This document shows, piece after piece, positions 1 to 9,163 of a DNA stretch of 64,000 nt. A model generated the notes under the pieces. That model did no database searches and was not told the origin of the DNA. It worked only from the letters and a program-made list of their open reading frames with translations. Origin of the DNA: Pleurocapsa minor HA4230-MV1 (GTDB lineage Bacteria; Cyanobacteriota; Cyanobacteriia; Cyanobacteriales; Xenococcaceae); NCBI GenBank assembly GCA_019359095.1, contig JAHHHZ010000011.1, positions 372,001 through 436,000 of the forward strand, given 5' to 3'. The number at the start of each line of letters is the position of its first letter. Positions within the stretch are counted from its first letter, which is position 1. The translations under genes and the position numbers were made by a program.

Positions 1-135
1 GCCTAAAGTTTGAGTATAAAAGTTAAAGGATGTTTTTAAACAAGAAACTGATAAAGTAAGGTGGTTTAATCCTTGCAACATAGAGTTTAAAGCTTCCTCG
101 CTCTTTTACTGTTTATATTCTGGATAATAATTTTT

Positions 136-762
136 ATGATAACGATCGCTTTACCAAAAGGTGCTTTATTAAAAGACAGTATCGAGCTATTTAAGAATTT
201 AGGCTTAGATTTTAGTGCTTTCCTCGATAAAAACAACCGTCAACTACAAATTACCGAGGCGACAAATACCGCTAAAGCTTTACTGGTAAGAGCGCAGGAT
301 GTGCCTGTATACGTCGAATACGGTCAAGCACAGCTAGGAGTTGTGGGTTATGATGTGTTGCGAGAAAAACAGCCAGAAGTGGCGAATCTCGTCGATCTAG
401 AATTTGGCTATTGTCGCCTATCGGTAGCTGTACCTGCTAGTAGTTCCTATCGTCGTTCTGTGGAATTGCCTCCCCACGGTAGAGTGGCTTCTAAATTTGT
501 TAACTGTGCCAAAGAATATTTTGATGGTATTGACTTGCCCATAGAAATTGTACCGTTGTCTGGTTCTGTCGAGTTGGGGCCGATTACAGGGATGTCTGAG
601 GCGATCGTCGATTTAGTTTCGACAGGGAAAACGCTGAAGGAAAATGGCTTGATTGAAATTGATGTGCTATGCGAAAGTAGTGCCAGACTGATTGCTCATC
701 CCCTTAGCTATCGTTTAAATCGAGATAATATCAACGACTTAGTATCTCAGCTCAGAAGTTAG
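136..762 (+). CDS. hisG: ATP phosphoribosyltransferase, short form
   Basis: Catalyses the first step of histidine synthesis, joining ATP and PRPP to give phosphoribosyl-ATP in the cytoplasm. The 208-residue length is that of the short HisG form, which lacks the C-terminal regulatory domain and works with a HisZ subunit; no hisZ is seen in this window. The N-terminal TIALPKGAL and the PRPP-binding stretch LSGSVELGP at about residues 141-149, followed by [11 protein letters not shown], are the family signatures. The ATG lacks a clear Shine-Dalgarno sequence. It appears monocistronic, since the next gene starts about 160 bases later. hisIE lies near the other end of the window, so his genes are dispersed. 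Confidence 0.96.
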   Translation: MITIALPKGALLKDSIELFKNLGLDFSAFLDKNNRQLQITEATNTAKALLVRAQDVPVYVEYGQAQLGVVGYDVLREKQPEVANLVDLEFGYCRLSVAVPASSSYRRSVELPPHGRVASKFVNCAKEYFDGIDLPIEIVPLSGSVELGPITGMSEAIVDLVSTGKTLKENGLIEIDVLCESSARLIAHPLSYRLNRDNINDLVSQLRS

Positions 763-920
763 CAATTCTTGATAATCCTGTCATAATTTAAATAATTAGT
801 GCGAATTAGTTTTACTCAAATTAATTAGTTTTTAGCTATCAGCTTCTGAGATAAAAGCTGGTAATAATAGGTGATTTGCAGATTCTTTAGGTTATTCCGC
901 ATCCATTAATATTGAAATTC

Positions 921-2753
921 ATGACCATCGCCTCGACTAAGCCCAATCAAGTTAGAAATCAGGACAATGATTGGCGATTATTCCTTAAGCTGATTCCCTA
1001 TGCCAGTAAAAGTAAGGGAACTCTGATTATTTCTCTCATCTTATTAATACCATTGGCGATCGCAGGTTCAATTCAACCCTTGATTGTTGGTCAAGCCATA
1101 TCTTTGCTTAAAAACGAACCAACCTGGAGTTTTTTGAGTGGTGTATCTGTCAGTCGAGGAATTAATCTGTTATCAGGGTTGTTGCTGCTAACTATTGTAA
1201 TCAGGCTGATGTTTGCTTCAGTTCAAGGTTATTTAGTCCAAAAGGTTGGACAAGAAATTACGGCTGAAGTTCGCCAGGATTTATTTACTCACGTTACTTC
1301 TCTAGCGTCTAGCTTTTTCGATCGCACTCCTGTTGGTAAATTAATTACTCGCATTGCTAGTGATGTAGAAGCCTTGGGCAATGTCTTTGCTAGTGGTGCA
1401 GTAGGAGTAGTGAGCGATTTTGTTTCGATTGTGGCGATCGTGGTAGTAATTTATGTTACCAACTGGAAGCTGGCATCAATTTTGGTTTTTATGCTGATTC
1501 CCGTCACTGCTCTAATTATCTATTTTCAACAACAATATCGTAAGGCTAACTATTCTGCTAGAGAAGAACTGTCTCAACTCAACTCGATGCTGCAAGAGAA
1601 TATAATGGGCATCAATATTGTTCAGCTATTCCGACGGGAGAGATATAACAGTGAAATGTATCGCTCAATTAACGAACGCTATCGTTTAGAAGTCGATAAA
1701 ACTATTTTTCACGATTCCGCTGTATCCGCCACCCTGGAATGGATTGCTTTAGTGGCGATCGCCGCAGTCCTCTGGTTAGGAGGTATATTTGTGCTGCAAG
1801 ACACGATGACTTATGGTGCGCTATTGGCATTTATTCTCTATGCTCAACGACTATTTAATCCATTGCGTCAGTTTGCGGATAAATTCACGATGTTTCAGTC
1901 TGGATTTACGGCTATTGAAAGAATTACCGAACTTTTAAACGAACCTGTTGAAATTAGAGATAAGGTGATTACTATAGCCGAAGGACATCGCACTTTATTA
2001 ACTACAAATACAGATAATTCCTTAACTGGAGAAATCCGTTTTGAAAACGTTTGGTTTGGCTATAAACCCGATGAATACGTCATTAAAAACCTGGACTTTA
2101 CGATCAAACCAGGAGAAAAAGTAGCATTAGTTGGCCCTACAGGCGCAGGAAAAAGCTCGATTATTCGTTTACTCTGTCGGCTATATGAACCCAGTAAAGG
2201 TAGAATTCTGGTAGACGGTATTGACATTAGAGATATTCCCCAAGCAGATTTACGGCGCTATATTGGCGTTATTTTACAAGAGAGCTTCTTGTTTGCAGGA
2301 GATGTTAAACGCAATATTACTTTGGGTGATAATTATTCTCTTGAAGAAGTTAAGCAGGCTGCCAAATTAGTTAACATCGATCGCTTTATCGAAGACTTAC
2401 CCGATGGTTATGACACGGTGTTACGAGAAAGAGGGACAAACCTTTCAGGAGGACAAAAACAACTTTTAGCCTTTGCGCGGGTAGCGATTCGTAATCCTCA
2501 CGTTTTGATTTTGGATGAAGCAACATCTAGTTTAGATGTCACCACCGAGGCTTTAATTCAATCCGCTTTAGACCAAATTCTGATTAATCGTACGGCAATC
2601 ATTATCGCCCACCGTCTATCTACAATCCGCAATGTTGATAAAATTTTGGTCTTGAAGCGAGGAGAATTAGTCGAATTTGGTAGTCATGATGAATTGCTGG
2701 AAAACGATGGTTTATACGCTAGCTTGTATAAGTTACAGATGCTTGGTCAGTAA
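921..2753 (+). CDS. ABC exporter, fused permease and ATPase (MsbA/MdlB type)
   Basis: A half-transporter of the type-I ABC exporter fold that would act in the plasma membrane as a dimer. About 330 residues of six-helix membrane domain precede an ATPase domain. Numbered from an upstream TTG at 912, the Walker A GPTGAGKSS is at about 418, the signature LSGGQ at 511, Walker B VLILDEATS at 531 and the switch His at 557. I prefer the ATG at 921 because the TTG adds only three residues. Substrate cannot be read from sequence; lipid or drug export is typical of the family. A small membrane-protein gene follows on the same strand after about 40 bases. Confidence 0.93.
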   Translation: MTIASTKPNQVRNQDNDWRLFLKLIPYASKSKGTLIISLILLIPLAIAGSIQPLIVGQAISLLKNEPTWSFLSGVSVSRGINLLSGLLLLTIVIRLMFASVQGYLVQKVGQEITAEVRQDLFTHVTSLASSFFDRTPVGKLITRIASDVEALGNVFASGAVGVVSDFVSIVAIVVVIYVTNWKLASILVFMLIPVTALIIYFQQQYRKANYSAREELSQLNSMLQENIMGINIVQLFRRERYNSEMYRSINERYRLEVDKTIFHDSAVSATLEWIALVAIAAVLWLGGIFVLQDTMTYGALLAFILYAQRLFNPLRQFADKFTMFQSGFTAIERITELLNEPVEIRDKVITIAEGHRTLLTTNTDNSLTGEIRFENVWFGYKPDEYVIKNLDFTIKPGEKVALVGPTGAGKSSIIRLLCRLYEPSKGRILVDGIDIRDIPQADLRRYIGVILQESFLFAGDVKRNITLGDNYSLEEVKQAAKLVNIDRFIEDLPDGYDTVLRERGTNLSGGQKQLLAFARVAIRNPHVLILDEATSSLDVTTEALIQSALDQILINRTAIIIAHRLSTIRNVDKILVLKRGELVEFGSHDELLENDGLYASLYKLQMLGQ

Positions 2754-2791
2754 TACTGCTCGTTAGTCAGGAGTCCAAGCTAATTTTAATT

Positions 2792-2977
2792 ATGGAAAAT
2801 AGTAATAATCTGACGATCGCCTTATCAATCTTATTCTGGTTAACTCCTATTGCCCTAACGATTCATCTGGCGCTCAAAAAAACTGAGTCAAATACTTACA
2901 AAAAAAGACTGGGTTATCTCTATGGCAGTTTATGGGCGATCGCTTGTTTGAGTTATGGCTGGTTATTTATTCACTAG
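2792..2977 (+). CDS. Small two-helix membrane protein, hypothetical
   Basis: A 61-residue product with two hydrophobic stretches, about residues 8-26 and 43-60, separated by a short Lys/Arg-rich loop. I do not recognise a named family. It follows the ABC exporter closely on the same strand, so cotranscription is plausible. Its 3' end overlaps the convergent rdgB gene by about 11 bases. The ATG has no strong ribosome site. Length and hydrophobic pattern support a real gene, but no functional residue stands out. Confidence 0.65.
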   Translation: MENSNNLTIALSILFWLTPIALTIHLALKKTESNTYKKRLGYLYGSLWAIACLSYGWLFIH

Positions 2978-3557
2978 CCAGCTGGGCTGATAACTGTTTT
3001 AACTCTGGCATTAGCTGAGCAAAAGCAACTCCCCGATGGCTAATTCTATTTTTAGTTGACGCAGACATTTCGGCAAAAGTCTGTTGTTGTGTCGGGACAT
3101 AAAAAATCGGATCGTAACCAAAACCACCGTTCCCACGGGGAGAGTTCAAGATTTCACCTGGACAAATTCCTGTTGTTGCCAAGATAATCTCGCCTTGAGG
3201 ATTAGCAATAGCGATCGCACAGATAAACTTCGCCTGTCTATTTTGGCTATCTCCCAACTCCCTCAGCAAGCGATTAATCCGATCTGAGTCTGTCTTGCCA
3301 TAACGCGCTGAATATAGTCCTGGCGCGCCATCTAAGGCATCTACCGCTAGTCCAGAATCATCAGCGATCGACCATTCACCTACAGCCTTTGCTACCTTTG
3401 AAGCTTTGAGACGAGCATTAGCGATAAAAGTAGTCCCAGTTTCATCTACATCAATCTCGGCAGGTTTTAAGACCAACTCCCAAGGTAAATCAACTAAATA
3501 TTCCTGTATTTCCTCAAGTTTTCCAGGATTTCCTGTAGCGACAACTAACTTTTTCAC
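2967..3557 (-). CDS. rdgB: Non-canonical purine NTP pyrophosphatase (RdgB/HAM1)
   Basis: Hydrolyses dITP, XTP and related deaminated purine nucleotides to monophosphates, which keeps them out of DNA and RNA. The N-terminal VVATGNPGKL is the substrate-binding T-x-N-x2-K motif, DDSGLAVDAL supplies the catalytic acidic pair, and GFGYDPIF is the third family motif. Length is about 196-200 residues, normal for the family. Start choice: a TTG at 3569 and a GTG at 3557 both fit and neither has a good ribosome site; the GTG gives the usual MKKLVVATGN beginning. It is convergent with, and slightly overlaps, the small membrane-protein gene. Confidence 0.93.
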   Translation of the reverse strand: MKKLVVATGNPGKLEEIQEYLVDLPWELVLKPAEIDVDETGTTFIANARLKASKVAKAVGEWSIADDSGLAVDALDGAPGLYSARYGKTDSDRINRLLRELGDSQNRQAKFICAIAIANPQGEIILATTGICPGEILNSPRGNGGFGYDPIFYVPTQQQTFAEMSASTKNRISHRGVAFAQLMPELKQLSAQLASE

Positions 3558-3689
3558 GGTTGCAATCAATATATTTAAGATTTTTCGTCAACTTACCATG
3601 AAAAACTAACTAAAAACTTGAACTAGAAAGCTATAAACTTTAAACTTCTTTTTATGAGACAGCTCATAGCTTACAGCTTACAACTAAAT

Positions 3690-5042
3690 TTACTGAATTA
3701 CGGCTTGAGCATAATATTGATCGGCAAACAAGCTAAAATTAGCTTCATCAGGGTTTTCGGTGATTGCGATCAAGATTTCGGCTGATTGATTTACCCAATA
3801 ATCTTGAGTGCCAAACTCCGCTTTGGAGAAGTTATTATTATCTTCATAAGTCATGGTTTGGGTGGTAAATTCGGTGGCGTTAAACGCTGCAAAATCGCCG
3901 ATCGCAGTTCCCTCATTATAGCGGACGATAGAATTGGAACTTTTCTCGTTATAAATCCCTGCGATGTTAACGTTTGTATTAAAGCTAGGGGCTAAGAAGT
4001 CTGAACCCACATTAACCACCTTGTTATTGTCCATCGTCGTGCCATTGGTGGTGTCGTTCCAAATATGAAAAGCGTTAATTTTTTCAAAATAGCTATCTTT
4101 CAAGATAACGTTGTTGGTGTTAAAAAATTTGATGCCAGAAGTATCATGACTTTGAGCGTGATTGGCTGCTAAATTAACAGACTGCACATTAACGTTGGTG
4201 ATTTGCGCACCATTAGTATCGCCAACCCCAATTCCTTTACGATCTACGTCATACACGCTAGTATTGCTTAATTTCAGTCCATCAGCATGATCCAAGGCAA
4301 TACCAGTTTGGTTGCCATCTGCAATCATTCCATTCTTGCCGATGTTGTGAACCTCAAGATTTTGCAACGTTAAATTTGTAGCTCTATAACCGTGAATACC
4401 ATTATTACCGTTAGTTATTTCTATATCCTGAATAGTTGCCCCTGAAGCACCTGAATAAAGAGTGATGATTGAATTGAATGTGCCACCACCGTCAATTACT
4501 GAATTTTCTTGACCATCCAGGATAATATTTTTATCAATGATCAAACCTGAAGTGTAGTATCTATTATTGCCCAATTGAACCACGTCACCACTATTAGCAG
4601 CTGCGATCGCACTAGCTAAATCTCCACCAAAATCGCGATCGACATCGATAGTATTATTAGTGGAAGGAATATAAGAAGTATCAACATAAGTAGTGTCAAT
4701 ATAAGAAGTGTCAACATTATCAATATTATCGATAGTATTGATCGGGCTACTCTGCTGATCGAGAAAATTTAGTAATTGGGCGGATTGCCCTTGATCTTCA
4801 ACAATCAAAATCGGACTAATCGTTTGTCCTGGGGTAAGATTTGCCCAGCCATCTTGCCCGCTCATTGTATAGCTGCCGTCTGAGTTGTGTATCAGATTTA
4901 CGCCATAAGCAGCCGATATTTGATAAGGTAAATTGAAATTTAAGGCCCAATTTGGAGCGTCTAGATCATTGCCAATTGATAACTCCAGTTTATATCCTCC
5001 GTTCCAATCTTCAACGATCGCCGATGTTGTATTAAAAGCCAT
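3690..5042 (-). CDS. CBM2-like plus right-handed beta-helix protein
   Basis: The first about 90 residues resemble a family-2 cellulose-binding module (GGYKLELSIGN, a conserved Trp, then DGWANLTPGQT). A low-complexity linker with repeated DTSYI/DTTYV units follows near residues 110-130. The remainder, about 145-430, is a run of short Asn/Gly/Val-rich coils (for example LDGQENSVIDGGG, then NLTLQNLEVHNIG) typical of parallel beta-helix proteins of the pectate lyase superfamily. No N-terminal signal peptide is visible, so export would need a C-terminal or other route. Likely role: binding or trimming polysaccharide. I chose the ATG at 5042 over a TTG four codons upstream. Confidence 0.82.
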   Translation of the reverse strand: MAFNTTSAIVEDWNGGYKLELSIGNDLDAPNWALNFNLPYQISAAYGVNLIHNSDGSYTMSGQDGWANLTPGQTISPILIVEDQGQSAQLLNFLDQQSSPINTIDNIDNVDTSYIDTTYVDTSYIPSTNNTIDVDRDFGGDLASAIAAANSGDVVQLGNNRYYTSGLIIDKNIILDGQENSVIDGGGTFNSIITLYSGASGATIQDIEITNGNNGIHGYRATNLTLQNLEVHNIGKNGMIADGNQTGIALDHADGLKLSNTSVYDVDRKGIGVGDTNGAQITNVNVQSVNLAANHAQSHDTSGIKFFNTNNVILKDSYFEKINAFHIWNDTTNGTTMDNNKVVNVGSDFLAPSFNTNVNIAGIYNEKSSNSIVRYNEGTAIGDFAAFNATEFTTQTMTYEDNNNFSKAEFGTQDYWVNQSAEILIAITENPDEANFSLFADQYYAQAVIQ

Positions 5043-5174
5043 AATATTTATCAAAAATTTAAAAAGTAATTTCTATTAACTCCCTTTATAAGTTTGGGAT
5101 TTAAACTTGAGCGTGATAGAAAATGCAAAGAGTGTGTGATATCGAGGCGTGACAGCAAAAAAAGCTCCTAATAT

Positions 5175-5248
5175 AGTCGTACAAAATTAGCGATAGACAA
5201 TTAGGGTGATCGGCTCGTAAGCAGGAAATAGGAAATAGGAAATAAGAA
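5175..5248. repeat. TACGAGCCGAT-family repeat, copy 1, with GGAAATA heptamers
   Basis: Read on the minus strand, positions 5222-5175 match sequences at 56361-56406 and 63162-63195: a TACGAGCCGAT core, then CACCCTAATTGTC, then CTAATTTTGTACG. On the plus strand the core is followed by GGAAATA heptamers at 5222-5248. It lies between the beta-helix gene and the decayed haemagglutinin remnant. No coding potential is seen. Confidence 0.7.
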
Positions 5249-5278
5249 GTGTATTTTAAAGATGTCCTAACGTTTTTA

Positions 5279-6301
5279 CCTAGGGCTATATTTAAAAGCT
5301 GATACTTTATCTTTAGACAATGGAACAATTTCGGCTGTAAATTTTCCTTCACAATCGCTGACAGAAAACGCAGACCCTTAAGTAGGCGGTAATATTACCC
5401 TAGAAATAGCGAAAAGTTTGTCCCTAGATAATGACAGCAACATAGCTGCTATAGCAACAGGTAATGCAAATGGTGGCAATGTCGATGTCAATGCTAATTT
5501 AATAGTTGCCTTCCCCGATGGGGATAACAATATTACTGCTAGCGCACAACAGGGTAGAGGTGGAAATATTAAGATTGCTAGCGAAAGAATCTTTGGGATT
5601 GAAGAACGCCCTTTAAATGACTTCACTAACGATATTAACGCTAGTTCTGAAGCTAGTGGTTTTGATGGCACTGTTAATATTAATACTTCCGACATTAATC
5701 CTGTTCAGGGGGCGACAGAATTACCTAGTAATACCATTTCTCAAAAGTAATAAGAGACTTGGTAGTAAAGCGTCTAGACTAAAATGCTGGGTTAATAAAA
5801 TCTTAAAATGTTAGTCTACATTCAATAGGCGCAATATTTTAACCCAACAAATTAATGTGGACGCGCTCTTTTGGTTGGGTAGAACCAAGCGTGAAACCCA
5901 ACAAAATCTTTTAATCGTTAGGTTGAGGCACGAAACCCAACCTACAATTTGATTGTATCTCTCCACTTACTATTGAAAATTGGTATAATGTATTCGAAAC
6001 CAGAGCAAAATACGGCTCAAGCTTGTGAAGCTGGTAGAGGTACAGCAAATAATGGTTTGGCGATCGCAGGTAAAGGTGGAGTTCCTCCCGCACCAGATAC
6101 CCCGTTAAATTCTGAGAATATTATTAGTAGTAATCAAAATCCTGCTGCATTTGCTATTCCTGAACCAATAGAAACCAGTCAGGGTAAAATACAGCCAGCC
6201 AGAGGAATTAAAGTAAGTAAGTCAGGAAAAATTAGCTTGACAGCATATCTCACTAATAATGCAGGGGAAAGAATCCCTGAAATCAAGCCAAACTGTAATT
6301 A
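5279..6301 (+). pseudogene. Remnant of a two-partner-secretion haemagglutinin (TpsA) 3' end
   Basis: The translation matches the C-terminal region of cyanobacterial filamentous-haemagglutinin-type adhesins: LSLDNGTISA, GGNITLEI, GGNVDVNANL, GRGGNIKI, GFDGTVNI, then GKGGVPPAPDTPLNS and QGKIQPARGIKV near the end. It is broken in at least two ways. An in-frame TAA sits near 5379 after ENADP. About 200-240 bases of non-coding, repeat-bearing DNA (about 5745-5985) separate the ELPSN part from the PEQNTAQACEAG part. Only about 240 codons survive; the secretion (TPS) domain and the repeat body are missing. Short open frames at 5418-5750 and 5949-6302 are pieces of this wreck. Confidence 0.85.
5750..5985. 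mobile_element. Small repeat element inserted in the TpsA remnant
   Basis: The segment parting the two TpsA fragments holds repeated AACCCAAC/GTTGGGT words and ends with AACCCAACCTAC near 5930-5942. The same words build the 78-base inverted repeat at 42003-42082, so both belong to one non-coding, MITE-like repeat family. Ends are approximate and no target duplication was established. Confidence 0.5.
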
Positions 6302-6369
6302 AAGGTGATGAGGCTGCGTCTCCGCATTGCGATCGCAACTTACTTAATATTTTTATTTCGTCTGGAAAA

Positions 6370-6675
6370 TTATGATTGAGGTTGGTCGGAATTAAGATTA
6401 CGTACTAGGTTCCGACAGCCAGCACAGTCACAGCCATAAAGCTCGACAGCCTTGTCTCCTTCTCGATCTATTTTGGCTGCAGTTTCCGCATCATATCCAT
6501 CACAGCTACAGTCAGCAAAAGGATAATCTGTTTTGCTGGCAGGAATTTCTGCTACCTCTTGATCGGTTTTGGGAGCAGTAAAAACGTATTCGGTGGCACT
6601 AACGGAATTTACACCGAGTAAGGAAAAGGCAACAGATCCCGAACAGCCAAGGGTAGTAAGTAATTTCTTGTTCAT
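6370..6675 (-). CDS. Small secreted cysteine-rich protein, hypothetical
   Basis: A 101-residue product with a typical signal peptide: basic MNKK start, hydrophobic core and a likely cut after SVSA near residue 27. The mature part is acidic and has two cysteine clusters, CSCDGYD and GCDCAGCRN, about 25 residues apart. Such clusters could bind a metal or form disulfides in the periplasm; I cannot tell which. I do not recognise the family. The gene is monocistronic, with an AGCTAAA heptamer array upstream. The C-terminal QPQS has no lipobox or anchor. Confidence 0.7.
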   Translation of the reverse strand: MNKKLLTTLGCSGSVAFSLLGVNSVSATEYVFTAPKTDQEVAEIPASKTDYPFADCSCDGYDAETAAKIDREGDKAVELYGCDCAGCRNLVRNLNSDQPQS

Positions 6676-6748
6676 AAGTTACTCCTGGTAAATTAGAAAT
6701 CAATTATATCCTCTAGATCAAAAAAATCAGTATCGTCATGAACATGAT

Positions 6749-6795
6749 AGCTAAAAGCTAAAAGCTAAAAGCTAAAAGCTAAAAGCTAAAAGCTA
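6749..6795. repeat. AGCTAAA heptamer array (STRR)
   Basis: Nearly seven perfect copies of the heptamer AGCTAAA lie between the small secreted protein gene and the toroid-protein gene. Short heptameric tandem repeats of this kind are known in cyanobacterial genomes. Related AGCTAAA/AGCTATA arrays recur near 17211, 17385, 41961 and 61782. Confidence 0.85.
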
Positions 6796-6816
6796 GTTCA
6801 TTTAAACGAAGCTAAT

Positions 6817-8439
6817 TCAAATTAGACGTGTTAAATTAAGTGGCTCTCCAGGACGTAAATTTGCTAGTCGATCGCTTAAATCCCAAGCAGGTTGCAGTTG
6901 TGCTGGTTGAAAAGTACGACTCATCACTACATAGATGGAAGTGCGATCGCAACCTAAATCCACGGCAATGACATCAGCCCAAGATTCAGCAGTCAAGCTA
7001 TCTTCAATGCGCCAATGTCCATCATGCCAAGCTAGACGACGGGAGAATGTAAACGGTGTAGTTTGTTTACCTGTGATGAGAATTTTTTGTAAGCTGCGAC
7101 GAATTAAATTAGGGAAAAAGCGCCCCAGAGATAACATAACTAAGCGCAGAATAATTAGATTCAGGGGATTCATTTGTTTCTGTTTTGCCCAGCCAAGTTT
7201 ACCAGCGATCGCAATTTGATCTGACTCTAGTTTAATTTGATAATTATCGACTAAATGTCCTACAGCATTGCGCCGTTTATTGCCATCCTGTACCAGTAAA
7301 GAAAATTGTGTATCGGAAGCAACTAGTTTATTGTCACGAAACAGCTTAAATACCCCGCCTTTATTCAGAGCTAGATATAATTCAGTGTTATCTCGACGAT
7401 CGATTAAAATGCCCCCTTGCTGGAGATGGATCTGTCCTTGAGTACGAGGCTGGAGGGGTGGACGAGCGGGGATAAAGTCGCGCCAGGCTAGAAGATAATT
7501 CCAAGTGTGATGTCCGATAATGCGATCGTCAGCATAACAAGAACCTAAACCAGCGGCTAATCCTTGTAAAAAGCGATCGTTGATATTTAGAGCTTCTGGT
7601 AGCCATTTTCCCACCAACTCAAAACCATGAGGAAAAAAGTTATAGGTGTTACGACTAGTATATTCTCCCCCATAAGAGCCATCAGGATGGACAAATTCGG
7701 CTGCCAGTTTGACGGCGGAGGCGATCGCCTGTTTCAACCTCTCATTGGGCTGTAATTCGTATAATCGCGCTAAACAAGAAATAGTTAGGGTATGGTAACC
7801 AGGATCGCAACCTTCATACTCAATAAACCAACCTTCGGGATTTTGCCAAGCATACACTTGTTCTAAACGTTCTTGCTTGCTAACTGACCAGCGATCTGTC
7901 TGTAACAACCTACCCACTAATTCTAAACACAGCACAATTAAAGCCTGATGATTAGTTAACCGCCCACTTTCCTGATGTTCTGCTAACCAGTCTGCCCGTC
8001 GGCGGAAAAAATCTAACACCTCTTGTGAATGCTCTAAACCCAACAAGCTAGTACTTTCCAAACAGGCTAGTAAGGAAAAGGCTGCTGCTCCTGCTGCTCG
8101 TTCATAGGGGAAATAATCATCACAAGAGCCATTACTATGACTACTTAAATTGGCATATGCAATCCCTGCTTTAACCCACTCCTTAACCATGGGTTGCTGA
8201 TAATAAATATTTCCTGGGCGATCGCAACTATAAGCCAACGCCAGAGGATAAACAAATTCTTGAGACATCCCTGCTGGAAAATCAATGACCTTATATTGCC
8301 AGAAAGTGCGATCGAAACAACCATAAGTCGGACTGTGAGGATTACGATCTAATAAAGTCAGAATCTTGGGAATCTGCGCCAAGGCTTCGCGAGCAAATAA
8401 ATCTCTGTTGGTCATAGGATAGTTGTTAGGGCGTGTCAT
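6817..8439 (-). CDS. Predicted alpha/alpha-toroid (heparinase/lyase-like) protein
   Basis: A 540-residue protein with no signal peptide or membrane segment. The first about 330 residues are helical and rich in Trp/Tyr/His motifs such as SHSNGSCDDYFPYERAAGA, EGWFIEYEGCDPGYHTLT and DGSYGGEYTSRNTYNFFPHG. This pattern resembles the alpha/alpha toroids of polysaccharide lyases and heparinase II/III relatives. The C-terminal 200 residues look beta-rich, as in those enzymes. A catalytic role on a glycan is inference; I cannot name the substrate. The ATG at 8439 follows directly on a TTG at 8442. Neighbours do not suggest an operon. Confidence 0.7.
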   Translation of the reverse strand: MTRPNNYPMTNRDLFAREALAQIPKILTLLDRNPHSPTYGCFDRTFWQYKVIDFPAGMSQEFVYPLALAYSCDRPGNIYYQQPMVKEWVKAGIAYANLSSHSNGSCDDYFPYERAAGAAAFSLLACLESTSLLGLEHSQEVLDFFRRRADWLAEHQESGRLTNHQALIVLCLELVGRLLQTDRWSVSKQERLEQVYAWQNPEGWFIEYEGCDPGYHTLTISCLARLYELQPNERLKQAIASAVKLAAEFVHPDGSYGGEYTSRNTYNFFPHGFELVGKWLPEALNINDRFLQGLAAGLGSCYADDRIIGHHTWNYLLAWRDFIPARPPLQPRTQGQIHLQQGGILIDRRDNTELYLALNKGGVFKLFRDNKLVASDTQFSLLVQDGNKRRNAVGHLVDNYQIKLESDQIAIAGKLGWAKQKQMNPLNLIILRLVMLSLGRFFPNLIRRSLQKILITGKQTTPFTFSRRLAWHDGHWRIEDSLTAESWADVIAVDLGCDRTSIYVVMSRTFQPAQLQPAWDLSDRLANLRPGEPLNLTRLI

Positions 8440-8442
8440 CAA

Positions 8443-8870
8443 TTAAGCCAAATGACAGAGGTAGCAAGGTAAATAAAACCTATAACTTTTGGTGATTAAT
8501 TTTAACCCTGACAATAACTCTTGACAATATTGTTGCTAGTTTACCTTTCAAAAACCGCAATTTCAGGACTAGTAGATCATCAAGCTTGTTTTGAGGGATA
8601 GTAAATATAGAAAAAGTATAGAAGTGTCACAAGGGTATAACATCAAAAGTGTTTACCTATTATCTACTACCTACTACCTACTACTTCCTATCTCCTATTT
8701 CCTATTTTTCACCACTCATCGGTGACACTAGTAACATTACCCACTGCATCATATTGAGAGACTGCTTAATTCGCCCTCTGTGTCAGGGTCTAAGTGCTAT
8801 AGTTTTGATTAGGCTATCCCGCTAATCATCATAGAAAGCTTAAACTAGAAGGTCTAAAAACCTAAAAATT
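8443..8870. other. Intergenic region with degenerate heptamers
   Basis: No convincing gene is seen. At 8664-8708 there is a mixed run of CTACTAC, CTACTTC and CTATTTC heptamers, related to the GGAAATA/GGAAGTA arrays elsewhere. The gap separates divergently transcribed genes, so promoters for both should lie here, but no clear -35/-10 pair could be assigned. Confidence 0.5.
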
Positions 8871-9107
8871 ATGATTAAATCCGAAGAAATAATCATCAAA
8901 GTATCATCAGATCTAGCTCAAGTTTATAACCAAGCTACTAAAGAAGAGCAAGAACAAATGCAATTTAAAATTGCCGCTTTAATGCGTTCTCAAATTGCTT
9001 ATTCTCAATCAACAAATTTAAATCGATTCAGACAAACTATGGATTTAGCTAGCCAAGAAGCCCAATCTCAAGGATTAACGCCAGAAATATTAGAGTCAAT
9101 GTTTTGA
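8871..9107 (+). CDS. Small helical protein, possibly antitoxin-like
   Basis: A 78-residue, mostly helical product beginning IKSEEIIIKVSSDLA and ending with LTPEILESMF. This layout, a short beta strand then helices ending in EILE, is common among small cyanobacterial proteins encoded beside PIN-type toxins. No toxin gene follows: the next frame, 56 bases on, is the SbcD-like nuclease. It may be an orphan antitoxin or an unrelated small protein. I cannot assign a function. Confidence 0.6.
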   Translation: MIKSEEIIIKVSSDLAQVYNQATKEEQEQMQFKIAALMRSQIAYSQSTNLNRFRQTMDLASQEAQSQGLTPEILESMF

Positions 9108-9163
9108 TCAAATTGACTACAGTAAAAGTGTTTTAGCGACAATTAAAAAACAAACTTGGACTT

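Noticed and set aside
5101-5352. 83-residue minus-strand ORF
   Set aside because: It covers a repeat element and the antisense of the TpsA remnant; Cys/His/Ser-rich nonsense composition.
5378-5695. 105-residue minus-strand ORF
   Set aside because: Antisense of the TpsA remnant, which has recognisable adhesin motifs on the plus strand.
8871-9163. A toxin-antitoxin pair
   Set aside because: Only the antitoxin-like small gene is present; no toxin reading frame lies between it and the nuclease gene.
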